Source: an uncultured Flavobacteriales bacterium (GTDB lineage: Bacteria > Bacteroidota > Bacteroidia > Flavobacteriales_D > Crocinitomicaceae). Taken from it: a DNA stretch of 16,461 bases. A program made the position numbers and the translations under genes. The stretch lies in the NCBI GenBank assembly GCA_903879765.1, contig CAIRMS010000369.1, positions 1-16,461 on the forward strand. Reading direction: 5' to 3'. Shown here piece after piece: positions 1 to 7,348 of this stretch. How positions within the stretch are numbered: position 1 is the stretch's first letter; each line of letters starts with the position of its first letter. Below the pieces are notes generated by a model. The model saw nothing but the letters and a program-made list of their open reading frames with translations. It searched no databases and was not told where the DNA came from.

Positions 1-113
1 GCACCTTCACGGAAGTCAAATTCTTCCAAATGATGGCGTTGAATCATGGTTCCCATGGCTCCGTCTAATACTAAAATACGTGTGGCTAATGCTGTTTCTA
101 ATGCGCTTTTCAT
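1..113 (-). CDS. metH: Methionine synthase, N-terminal fragment (cut by the window edge)
   Basis: This is the 5' end of a minus-strand gene; only about 37 codons lie in the window. Read from the ATG at 111-113, residues 12-25 give RILVLDGAMGTMIQ and residues 30-36 give EEFDFRE. This is the hallmark start of the homocysteine S-methyltransferase domain of cobalamin-dependent methionine synthase, which transfers a methyl group from methyltetrahydrofolate via B12 to homocysteine in the cytoplasm. Some Bacteroidetes split MetH into two genes, so this could be full-length metH or only its homocysteine-binding half; the window cannot tell. A SAM-I riboswitch lies 47 bases upstream, which independently supports a methionine-synthesis role and predicts shut-off when SAM is plentiful. 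The start is chosen because the ATG precedes the conserved motif by the usual short distance. Confidence 0.88.
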   Translation of the reverse strand, partial: MKSALETALATRILVLDGAMGTMIQRHHLEEFDFREG

Positions 114-141
114 GTGCGTGTAATAACAAAGAAATGTGTCG

Positions 142-158
142 GAAACAACGGTTGTTTC
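142..158 (-). promoter_or_regulatory. Hairpin between SAM riboswitch and metH start (possible expression platform)
   Basis: A near-perfect palindrome in the leader reads, on the minus strand, GAAACAA-CCG-TTGTTTC (7-bp stem, 3-nt loop). It begins two bases after the closing P1 strand of the riboswitch and ends 28 bases before the metH ATG. No U-run follows, so it does not look like a classical intrinsic terminator. It may be part of a switching structure acting on translation or on another termination mode. The pairing is seen directly; the role is inferred. Confidence 0.4.
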
Positions 159-160
159 AA

Positions 161-260
161 CTTATCTTTTCCCTAAAATAGGAATCGGATTTGGCACCTT
201 TTCCATGAAGGCAGGTTGCCAAGGTTTCGTAGGGCCAGTCCCTCCACCTTTCTTTATAAG
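161..260 (-). ncRNA. SAM-I (S-box) riboswitch upstream of metH
   Basis: On the minus strand the leader starts CTTATA and ends GATAAG, which pair as the closing P1 helix. Between them are the near-invariant S-box blocks: GGAGGGACTGGCCC, then CGAAACCTTGGCAACC, then GGTGCCAAATCC, and a P4 hairpin formed by TTCCT and AGGGAA around a short A/T loop. Order and spacing match the SAM-I aptamer, which binds S-adenosylmethionine and lowers expression of methionine and SAM genes. It sits 47 bases upstream of the metH start in the same orientation. The recognition rests on conserved primary sequence and visible stems; a covariance search was not run. Confidence 0.93.
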
Positions 261-282
261 TTTATTTAAATGAACGTGTCCG

Positions 283-290
283 CAAAATTA
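283..290 (-). promoter_or_regulatory. -7 box of the riboswitch/metH promoter
   Basis: The minus strand reads TAATTTTG, a perfect match to the Bacteroidetes -7 element TAnnTTTG. It lies 22 bases upstream of the first base of the riboswitch aptamer, so transcription would begin about 15-20 bases before P1. No TTG is present at the usual 17-23 base spacing (the nearest is 27 bases away, at 318-320), so only the -7 box is supported. Confidence 0.45.
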
Positions 291-324
291 CGTCATTTTT
301 CTTTTTTTTACTAATTTCAAATCG

Positions 325-693
325 ATGAAACACACAAACTTTTTTTCGGCACTGAAAATTGCCGTAATTGGAATCCAAGGACTATTTTCAGAGAGTCGGA
401 ATGCTCGGATTCAATTAGTCATTTTCTTACTGGTTTTAGTAGCTGGAAGTATCGTTGGGTTGAATCGATTTGAATGGCTTTGGCTGCTTATTGCAAGTGC
501 AATTGTTTTGGCATTGGAGGCTGTGAATACAAGTATTGAATTATTAGCGGATGTTTATACGTTAGAGTTCAATTTAAAAATCAAACAAGTGAAGGACATC
601 GCAGCTGGAGCAGTATTAATTGCCAGTATTTTTGCTCTCATCGTTGGGGCCGTCATCTTCATTCCTAATTTACGCGCAATGTTTCCATTGTAA
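325..693 (+). CDS. dgkA: Diacylglycerol kinase family protein (DgkA/undecaprenol kinase type)
   Basis: A small integral membrane lipid kinase that phosphorylates diacylglycerol or undecaprenol with ATP at the cytoplasmic face of the inner membrane. The 122-residue length is that of the family. Three hydrophobic helices are visible at about 31-46, 51-67 and 92-116. The signature ALEAVNTSIE at 63-72 carries the catalytic/metal-binding E65, N68 and E72; E23 in the N-terminal amphipathic segment and K90-D91-AAGAVL at 90-98 are also kept. It diverges from the riboswitch-metH unit, and its last 24 bases overlap the convergent dprA gene. Only the family is certain: sequence alone does not decide between diacylglycerol and undecaprenol as substrate. 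The ATG at 325 is the natural start, as the helix-1 motif follows directly. Confidence 0.9.
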   Translation: MKHTNFFSALKIAVIGIQGLFSESRNARIQLVIFLLVLVAGSIVGLNRFEWLWLLIASAIVLALEAVNTSIELLADVYTLEFNLKIKQVKDIAAGAVLIASIFALIVGAVIFIPNLRAMFPL

Positions 694-1773
694 GGTATAG
701 CGATTTCCAGAGCTAGAATGAACGACATTTTTCATCTCTAATTGAAATAAAAGCACATTTAATTGCGACGTACTTAATCCTGATTTCATAGCGATAACAT
801 CAATGTGTGCTTCCTTTAGTTCAACCAAGGTTTGGTAAACCTTTAATTCATTTTCGTCTAGTTCAGGGAATAATTCAAGTTGTTTTTGTGGCATGTCCAA
901 ATGCCAATTCATGAAGGTTAAGAAGTCAGTTCCATTCTGAATCAAATGAGCTTTCTGTTTTTGAATCAGCCAATTACATCCTTCGGACTGCTCTTGATTG
1001 ACGCTGCCTGGAAAAGCAAAAACGTCTCTGTTGTAATCATTTCCAAGTTCCGCCGTGATGATCGACCCTCCTTTGGTTTTACTTTCAACGACAATAATAG
1101 CATCTGACATGCCAGCAATGATACGATTCCTCATCGGAAAGTTCATTCGGTCAGGTTTTGTCCCAACGATGAATTCACTAATCCAGCCTCCATTTTCAAG
1201 CATTTTTTCGGCGACTTTGCGGTGTTGATAAGGATAAATCCGATCCAAACTATGTCCAAAAACACCGATATTGAAGATCCCTTTTTGCACACACGTTTCG
1301 TGGACATGAATATCTACGCCATAGGCCAATCCACTGACAACAGTTAAATCTTTTGATTGAATTGTTTCCAATAATTCTTCGACTAATTTTCGTCCATATT
1401 CGGTTTGATTTCTTGTGCCAACAATTGACACCACATTGGATTGGTTTAAATCAGACAGTCCTTTCGAAAACAGGACGATTGGTGCATCTGCACATTGACG
1501 TAATCGCCTTGGATAATCATCATCCATGAAGAAATGGGCTTGAATTTTATTTCGCTGATTAAAAACAAGCTGTTTCTCGGCAATCTGTAAGGATCCCTCT
1601 CGGTTCATTTCTTTTAAAATGGCCAAGGACACACCTGTTTGCAGGTGCAATTCTCGGTCATTTTGCGTAAATAAATCAGAAAGTGTTGCAAGTTTCCCTA
1701 GTATTCGAGTGGCTCTTGAAGGACCAATACCTTTCAGTTGTCCAAGGGCAATTTTGTAAAGTTCAAGTGACAT
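670..1773 (-). CDS. dprA: DNA-protecting protein DprA (Smf family)
   Basis: DprA binds incoming single-stranded DNA in the cytoplasm and loads RecA during natural transformation; many non-competent bacteria also keep it. Counting from the ATG at 1773 the protein has 367 residues. A helix-hairpin-helix-like segment LKGIGPSRATRIL is at 13-25. The Rossmann-like core has SIVGTRN (116-122), SGLAYGVDIHVH (147-158), GVFGHSLDRIYP (170-181), NFPMRNRIIAGMS (211-223) and KGGSIITAELG (234-244). A winged-helix-like C-terminal domain spans about 305-363. A TTG three codons upstream (1780-1782) could also start the frame, but the ATG before SLELYKIALGQ is preferred. The 3' end overlaps the convergent kinase gene by 24 bases, so the two mRNAs would be complementary at their tails. 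Confidence 0.93.
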   Translation of the reverse strand: MSLELYKIALGQLKGIGPSRATRILGKLATLSDLFTQNDRELHLQTGVSLAILKEMNREGSLQIAEKQLVFNQRNKIQAHFFMDDDYPRRLRQCADAPIVLFSKGLSDLNQSNVVSIVGTRNQTEYGRKLVEELLETIQSKDLTVVSGLAYGVDIHVHETCVQKGIFNIGVFGHSLDRIYPYQHRKVAEKMLENGGWISEFIVGTKPDRMNFPMRNRIIAGMSDAIIVVESKTKGGSIITAELGNDYNRDVFAFPGSVNQEQSEGCNWLIQKQKAHLIQNGTDFLTFMNWHLDMPQKQLELFPELDENELKVYQTLVELKEAHIDVIAMKSGLSTSQLNVLLFQLEMKNVVHSSSGNRYTLQWKHCA

Positions 1774-1836
1774 AAAATTCAAAAAAATGATTAGATTCGT
1801 AACATTAAGTTAATAAAAAACATCAGGCTTTACCGC

Positions 1837-4143
1837 ATGAAAAAATACTTTTTTGCATTTTTTTGCATTCTTCAAGCAAACCTTTTTGCGCAATTATCCG
1901 GTGTCGTTTTTGACAAAGAATCAAAAAGTATAATCGTTCAAGTTTCGGTGAAATCGTCTGAAAACGAAAAGGTGGAGTCGAATGCATATGGAACCTTTGT
2001 CATTCCTGTAAAAAAACTACCTGTCACACTATATTTTCAGAAAAAAGGATACGAAGTGGATTCCATACGTATTCAACAATTGGGATATGTAAACATGTCC
2101 TTAGCGGCACTTTCTCAAGATGTGAAAACCGTTGTTGTAACCACGGGAAAACGGAACCAAAACATTGAAGAAATACCCATTTCCATTGAAATTTTAAAAC
2201 CTGCGCTAATCGCAAACAAAGGATTTACGAATCTGGAGCAAGCCGTGAATCAAAGCCCGGGTGTGTTTACCATGGATGGACAAGTAAGCATTCGTGGTGG
2301 CGGTGGATATGCCTACGGAGCAGGAAGTCGTGTGATGCTACTATGGAATGGTGTTCCAATGCTCTCGCCTGATGTAGGAGATGTGAAATGGAATGCTGTT
2401 CCCATGGAACAAGCATCACAAATTGAAATTCTGAAAGGCGCGTCGTCCGTACTCTATGGAAGTGGTGCATTGAACGGAATTATTGCTTTAACAGAAAAAG
2501 AAGCAAAACCGGAAGGACAATTAACGATGAAATACCAGTCAGGCGTATATGGAGACCCGAAACGTAGTTCCATGACTTGGTGGAAAAGAAATCCTACAAG
2601 TCATTTGCTCGATGTATATTACGGAAAATCGAAAGGAAGATTGGGTTATACCATTGGAGTGAACGGACTCCTCGATGAAAGTTACCGAGAAGGAAACGAC
2701 GAAAAACGTGCCCGCATCAATGGTTCGCTTTATTACTTTCCGAAGAAATTCCCGAAAATGAAGTTGGGAATGAGTTACCAATTTCAATGGCAAGACAAAG
2801 GGATTTTTATTCTTTGGAAAAATGATTCCATGGGATACCAAGCGTTAGAAAATACCTTAAGTCGGCAACGTGCCATTCGTTTAAATGTGGATCCATACGT
2901 GAAATTCATTGATAAACATGACAATAAACATTACCTGCGCACAAGGTATTATTTGGTTACAACAGGTAATTCAGAACAGGTATATGATGCATCATTTGCT
3001 GAAATGTATTACGCAGATTACAACATCCAGAAAAAAATCGGAAATACAAACCTGATTTCTGGATTCATGAGCATGACCAATAAAGTAACGAGTTATGTTT
3101 TTGACAATCACCTAAGCAATAATTTGGCAGTTTATGAACAGTTAGAAACGAAACTTAAAAAATTCGATTTAACCGCCGGACTTAGATTGGAATATTGCAA
3201 GTTGGATCAAGCGAAACCAGAAACAGAATTTGTGATCTCTGATAAATTTACATCACCCATTTATCCAATTTTTCGCTTAGGCACCCATTATGCAATCAAT
3301 AAGGCATCGCATTTAAGGGCTTCTTTCGGACAAGGAATCCGTTTTCCATCTGTTGCGGAACGTTACATCTCTGCATCTGTTGGTGGCGTGCGCATTTTTA
3401 GAAATCCAGATCTGCGGCCAGAAACAGGGTGGAATAGTGAAATTGGATGGAAACAAATCCTCAAGTTTGGAAAATGGATGGGCATGATTGATGTCGCTGG
3501 ATTTGTGAATCAATATAGCAACATGACAGAATTCTCATTCGGTGTTTATAAGCCTGATACAATGGCTTTTTTACAAACAAGTAATCCGAATGCTATTAAT
3601 TACTTTTACAATTGGGTTGGTTTTCAAGCCCAGAATGCTGAAAAAGCGAGAATTACAGGATTAGAGTTTTCGTTCAATAGCTCGGGTAAAATTGGAAATG
3701 TAGAGGTGGTTTCCTTGCTTGGTTACACCTACATGAATCCAATTAGCTTGAATAATGACCCCATCTATAGGGCATCATTCTCCGATACATCGACGAATAT
3801 GTTAAAATACCGATTTAATCATTTGGCCAAATCAGATGTGCAAGTAAGCTATAAAAAGTGGAGTATCGGTGGATCGATGCGTTACAATAGCTTCATGAAA
3901 AATATTGACCGTGCGTTCGAAGTAGGTGTTTTAGGGACAGAATTGCTCGTAGGAATGCAACAATACCGCCAACAATTTAATAAAGGAGTTTTTGTCTTCG
4001 ATGCACGTGTGAGTTACGATTTGAAAAAAGGCATTAAACTGAATTTTATTGCGAACAACTTTTTAAATGCAGAATATGCTTCGCGTCCAGGGGACCTTCA
4101 AGCACCAAGAAATTTCACACTTCAGCTGCAATACGATTTATAA
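1837..4143 (+). CDS. TonB-dependent outer-membrane receptor, first tandem copy
   Basis: A 768-residue gated outer-membrane channel for active import of a scarce ligand using TonB/ExbBD energy. Signal peptide 1-18 ends at FA before Gln19. A carboxypeptidase-regulatory-like beta domain (about 19-92, starting LSGVVFDKESK) follows. TVVVTTGKR (98-106) is a plausible TonB-box region. The plug domain is about 107-217 with QVSIRGGGGYAYGAGSR, VEQ/MEQASQIEILKG-type and SSVLYGSGALNGIIAL motifs. The rest is a beta-barrel of about 550 residues, with a late NNFLNAEYASRPG block typical of such barrels. It is too short for a SusC-type glycan importer, so a siderophore, metal, vitamin or peptide ligand is more likely; none can be named. 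It is strongly similar throughout to the next gene, clearly a tandem duplication. The last residue is Leu rather than the usual aromatic. Confidence 0.92.
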   Translation: MKKYFFAFFCILQANLFAQLSGVVFDKESKSIIVQVSVKSSENEKVESNAYGTFVIPVKKLPVTLYFQKKGYEVDSIRIQQLGYVNMSLAALSQDVKTVVVTTGKRNQNIEEIPISIEILKPALIANKGFTNLEQAVNQSPGVFTMDGQVSIRGGGGYAYGAGSRVMLLWNGVPMLSPDVGDVKWNAVPMEQASQIEILKGASSVLYGSGALNGIIALTEKEAKPEGQLTMKYQSGVYGDPKRSSMTWWKRNPTSHLLDVYYGKSKGRLGYTIGVNGLLDESYREGNDEKRARINGSLYYFPKKFPKMKLGMSYQFQWQDKGIFILWKNDSMGYQALENTLSRQRAIRLNVDPYVKFIDKHDNKHYLRTRYYLVTTGNSEQVYDASFAEMYYADYNIQKKIGNTNLISGFMSMTNKVTSYVFDNHLSNNLAVYEQLETKLKKFDLTAGLRLEYCKLDQAKPETEFVISDKFTSPIYPIFRLGTHYAINKASHLRASFGQGIRFPSVAERYISASVGGVRIFRNPDLRPETGWNSEIGWKQILKFGKWMGMIDVAGFVNQYSNMTEFSFGVYKPDTMAFLQTSNPNAINYFYNWVGFQAQNAEKARITGLEFSFNSSGKIGNVEVVSLLGYTYMNPISLNNDPIYRASFSDTSTNMLKYRFNHLAKSDVQVSYKKWSIGGSMRYNSFMKNIDRAFEVGVLGTELLVGMQQYRQQFNKGVFVFDARVSYDLKKGIKLNFIANNFLNAEYASRPGDLQAPRNFTLQLQYDL

Positions 4144-4158
4144 TTTCTAGTCGAATAC

Positions 4159-4180
4159 ACGAAATTCTTTTTGAATTCGT
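4159..4180 (+). other. Weak hairpin between the two receptor genes
   Basis: ACGAAATTC and GAATTCGT pair, with one A bulged, around a five-T loop; TATTTTC follows. The stem is AT-rich and imperfect. It could attenuate read-through between the two receptor genes or be chance in AT-rich DNA. Confidence 0.25.
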
Positions 4181-4204
4181 TATTTTCACATCCTACTACA
4201 ACTT

Positions 4205-6589
4205 ATGAATAAATTATTTTTAGCATCATTTTTTACCTTGTTCTCATTATTTGTTCGTGGACAAGTTACCGGAACCGTTTTGAGTTCTGAAGACAATCAA
4301 GCATTACAAAATGTAAAAGTCATGTCCTCCGACGGACAAAAAACCTTTACAAATTATACGGGGGAATTTACCTTGACACCGGCAAAATATCCAGTGCAAA
4401 TCATTGTTTCCATGATTCAATTTGTCAATGATACGATTGAAATCAAATCAGCTGGACCACTAACAATTCTCTTAAAAACAAGAACCAAAGACGAGACCAC
4501 CGTTGTTGTCAGTGCCGGAAAACGAAAACAAGCGATTGAAGAAATTCCCGTTTCGATGGAAATCATCAAACCACAACTCATCGATAATAAAGGAATTACC
4601 GATTTAGAACAAGCCGTTGACCAAACCCCAGGTGTGAATACCATGGATGGACAAGTCAGTATCCGAGGTGGATCAGGATTTGCTTATGGAACCGGGAGTC
4701 GCGTTTTGCTTCTTTGGAATGGAATGCCCTTACTTTCTGGTTATGCAGGAGATACACAGTGGAATGCGATTCCAATGGAACAAGCAGCTCAAATTGAGGT
4801 AATGAAAGGTGCTTCTTCTGTTCTATACGGCAGTGGAGCCTTGAATGGAGTCATTGCGTTAGCTGAAAAAGAACCGAAATCAACGCCAGAAACGAAAATT
4901 AAAATCCAAAATGGTATTTATGGCGATCCAGCAAGAGCGAGTCTAAAATGGTGGAATAAGTCACCGATGTTTCAACAAGTGGAAGCTTATCACTCTAAAA
5001 TGAATCGTTACACGGGATACACGATTTCAACGACCTTATTTCAAAACGATGGCTACCGTCAAGGGGAAATAGAGAATCGTGGACGGGTGAGTGGAACGAT
5101 ATATTTTCGTCCAAAAACAGCGACCCGCTTGAAAGCAGGACTTGGATTCAATTACCAAGCACAGAAAACAGGAAGTTTCCTTATATGGGAAAGTGATTCT
5201 TTGGGATATATTCCAAGCGGCGGGGCAGATACAAGCAATGCAGCATCGACGCTTACCTATAATTTAGGGCAACGATTATTTATTGATCCATATGTGAAAT
5301 TCATCGATAAAAAGAACAATTTACACCACTTGAAAACTCGTGTGTATTACGCACACAACGCAAACATCAATAATCCAAGTCAGAGCAATGGCGCAGTGAT
5401 TTATTTCGCTGATTATTCCGTTCAAAAGCAATTCAAAAACGGAGGAACACTCACATCTGGCGCATCAAACATTTACAATGTTGTAAAGTCAAATTTATTT
5501 GGTGATCATCATTCTGAAAACCTTGCCCTGTATTCACAACTCGAATTGCATAAAGGCAAATGGGATTTTAGTGCAGGAGCACGATTGGAGTATTTTCAAA
5601 TGGATGGAAAAGGTGGTGACACTGATTTCATGATTTCAGAAAAGAAGAACATCAAAATACCTTTTTATCCGATTATTCGCACAGGGATACATTATGAAGC
5701 AGCGAAGTACACCCATTTACGTGCATCTTTTGGACAAGGAATCCGCTACCCTTCCGTTGCGGAACGTTATACACAAACATCCGTGGGTGCTTTGAATATT
5801 TTCCCAAATCCCTATTTGACACCAGAAATTGGTTGGGCAGGTGAAATCGGCATCAAACAAGGCGTGAAAATTGGATCTTGGAAAGGATTCCTTGACCTTG
5901 CAGCATTTGTGAATCAATATAGCAACATGATGGAATTTTCTTTTGTCTATTTTAACCCGATTTCACAACTACCATTGAATCCAATTAATCCAAGTCCAGA
6001 GGACATTACCTTCTTAACAAGTGGAAATTATAATGTAAGCGATTGGGTTGGATTTCAAGCTCAAAATGTAGAGAAGGCTAGAATATCCGGATTAGACTTC
6101 TCTTTCAATTCCATGGGTAAATTAGGAAATGTGGAATTGATTTCACTCGTTGGATATACCTATATGAATCCCATCAGTTTGAACAATAATTCACTTTACA
6201 CGGCTACGTATTCAGACACAACATCCAATATGTTGAAATACCGCTTTAGGCATTTAGCAAAAGCCGATATTGAAGCAAACTATAAGAATTGGAGTTTTGG
6301 GGTTTCCTCCCGCTACAATAGTTTTATGCGAAACATCGATCGTGTTTTTGAATCAGACTTGGATCCAGGGGTTAATAGTACTGTTTACATCCTACCAGGA
6401 CTCAAAGAATACAGACAAAAATACAATAAAGGAAACCTTGTCTTTGATGCACGCATCGCTTATAAAATCACGGATAATTTCCGGGTAAGCTTTATTGTGA
6501 ACAACTTATTTAATGCTGAATATTCAAGCCGACCAGGGGACATTCAACCTCCGAGAAACTTTATCGCGCAACTTCAAATGAAATTTTAA
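4205..6589 (+). CDS. TonB-dependent outer-membrane receptor, second tandem copy
   Basis: Paralogue of the preceding receptor, 794 residues. Signal peptide 1-19 ends at VRG before Gln20. The carboxypeptidase-regulatory-like domain is about 20-92, the TonB-box-like TTVVVSAGKR is at 98-107, and the plug is about 108-218 with MDGQVSIRGGSGFAYGTGSR at 148-167. The barrel ends in a canonical terminal Phe. The plugs of the two copies are roughly three-quarters identical by eye, while loops differ in sequence and length. Examples are insertions around residues 346-355 and 580-605 and near the end. This suggests the copies recognise related but different ligands. A 26-base stretch is identical in both genes (3501-3526 and 5905-5930). 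The stop codon overlaps the kdsB start by one base (TAATG), so the genes are probably co-transcribed. The ligand is unknown. Confidence 0.92.
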   Translation: MNKLFLASFFTLFSLFVRGQVTGTVLSSEDNQALQNVKVMSSDGQKTFTNYTGEFTLTPAKYPVQIIVSMIQFVNDTIEIKSAGPLTILLKTRTKDETTVVVSAGKRKQAIEEIPVSMEIIKPQLIDNKGITDLEQAVDQTPGVNTMDGQVSIRGGSGFAYGTGSRVLLLWNGMPLLSGYAGDTQWNAIPMEQAAQIEVMKGASSVLYGSGALNGVIALAEKEPKSTPETKIKIQNGIYGDPARASLKWWNKSPMFQQVEAYHSKMNRYTGYTISTTLFQNDGYRQGEIENRGRVSGTIYFRPKTATRLKAGLGFNYQAQKTGSFLIWESDSLGYIPSGGADTSNAASTLTYNLGQRLFIDPYVKFIDKKNNLHHLKTRVYYAHNANINNPSQSNGAVIYFADYSVQKQFKNGGTLTSGASNIYNVVKSNLFGDHHSENLALYSQLELHKGKWDFSAGARLEYFQMDGKGGDTDFMISEKKNIKIPFYPIIRTGIHYEAAKYTHLRASFGQGIRYPSVAERYTQTSVGALNIFPNPYLTPEIGWAGEIGIKQGVKIGSWKGFLDLAAFVNQYSNMMEFSFVYFNPISQLPLNPINPSPEDITFLTSGNYNVSDWVGFQAQNVEKARISGLDFSFNSMGKLGNVELISLVGYTYMNPISLNNNSLYTATYSDTTSNMLKYRFRHLAKADIEANYKNWSFGVSSRYNSFMRNIDRVFESDLDPGVNSTVYILPGLKEYRQKYNKGNLVFDARIAYKITDNFRVSFIVNNLFNAEYSSRPGDIQPPRNFIAQLQMKF

Positions 6590-7320
6590 TGAAAGTACTT
6601 GGAATCATCCCAGCGCGATACGCCTCTTCGCGTTTCCCTGGAAAACCATTGATTGACCTGAAGGGAAAGTCCATGATACAGCGGGTTTACGAAGGAGCAT
6701 TAAAGTCAAATTCATTGACAAAAATCATTGTTGCAACAGATGATCAGCGGATTGTTGATGAGGTGCTTCGTTTTGGCGGAAATGTATGCTTGACAAATGA
6801 ATCTCACCAAAGTGGAACGGATCGTTGCGCTGAAGTCGCAGCATTAAATCCTGGATTCGATGTTATTATAAACATTCAAGGTGATGAGCCATTGGTCAAT
6901 CCATTGCAACTCGATCAACTTTTGAGCGCATTTAGCAGTCCCGATGTGCACATTGCAACTTTAGGAATTCCAACAAGTGATGAAGCGGATTTGGTGAATC
7001 CCAACAGAATCAAAATCGTTCTGGATCATCAAGAAAACGCCCTCTATTTTAGCCGAAGCTGTGTTCCTAATTCGTATCATTTTAAGGGTGAATATTTATC
7101 CAATTATCCATTCCTTCGCCACATCGGATTGTATGCATACCGAGCAAAGACTTTAGCTGAAATTTGTCAATTGACACCTACAGCACTAGAGAAAATGGAA
7201 TCACTAGAACAATTACGTTGGATGTACCATGGATATTCAATTAAAGTTGTTCAAACGAACATCGAAACTCCCAACATCGACACGCCAGAAGATGTGGAGA
7301 ATGTGCTTCGGTTTTTGTAA
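6589..7320 (+). CDS. kdsB: 3-deoxy-manno-octulosonate cytidylyltransferase (CMP-Kdo synthetase)
   Basis: KdsB activates Kdo with CTP to give CMP-Kdo and pyrophosphate, the donor for the inner core of lipopolysaccharide; it is a soluble cytoplasmic enzyme. The 243-residue length fits the family. The nucleotide-binding start is IPARYASSRFPGKPL (7-21) with the key R10 and K19. VATDDQRI (48-55) and SGTDRCAEVA (75-84) follow, then the metal-binding NIQGDEPLV (95-103) with D99. The region around 195-211 (ALEKMESLEQLRWMYHGY) is the typical dimer and active-site segment. It starts inside the stop codon of the upstream receptor gene, which suggests translational coupling and links LPS supply with outer-membrane receptor production, although operon order in Bacteroidetes is often not functional. 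Confidence 0.95.
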   Translation: MKVLGIIPARYASSRFPGKPLIDLKGKSMIQRVYEGALKSNSLTKIIVATDDQRIVDEVLRFGGNVCLTNESHQSGTDRCAEVAALNPGFDVIINIQGDEPLVNPLQLDQLLSAFSSPDVHIATLGIPTSDEADLVNPNRIKIVLDHQENALYFSRSCVPNSYHFKGEYLSNYPFLRHIGLYAYRAKTLAEICQLTPTALEKMESLEQLRWMYHGYSIKVVQTNIETPNIDTPEDVENVLRFL

Positions 7321-7344
7321 TTCCATCTTTCTTTTGTAAATTTG
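7314..7344 (+). promoter_or_regulatory. Consensus Bacteroidetes promoter for the HU-SPOR gene
   Basis: TTTG at 7314-7317 (-33 element) and TAAATTTG at 7337-7344 (a perfect TAnnTTTG -7 element) are 19 bases apart, the usual spacing. The -33 element lies in the last codons of kdsB. Only four bases separate the -7 box from the ATG at 7349, so the transcript would be leaderless or nearly so. Confidence 0.55.
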
Positions 7345-7348
7345 GTAA

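Noticed and set aside
318..321. TTTG as -33 element for the metH promoter
   Set aside because: The spacing to the TAATTTTG box is 27 bases, beyond the accepted range.
1774..1782. TTG start three codons upstream for dprA
   Set aside because: The ATG at 1771-1773 is standard and immediately precedes the conserved N-terminus; the extra MNF adds nothing.
2539..2841. 100-codon minus-strand frame inside the first receptor gene
   Set aside because: It is antisense to well-conserved receptor sequence, with low-information composition and no motif.
4181..4188. TATTTTCA as a -7 box for the second receptor gene
   Set aside because: It has two mismatches in the TTTG half and no -33 element at proper spacing.
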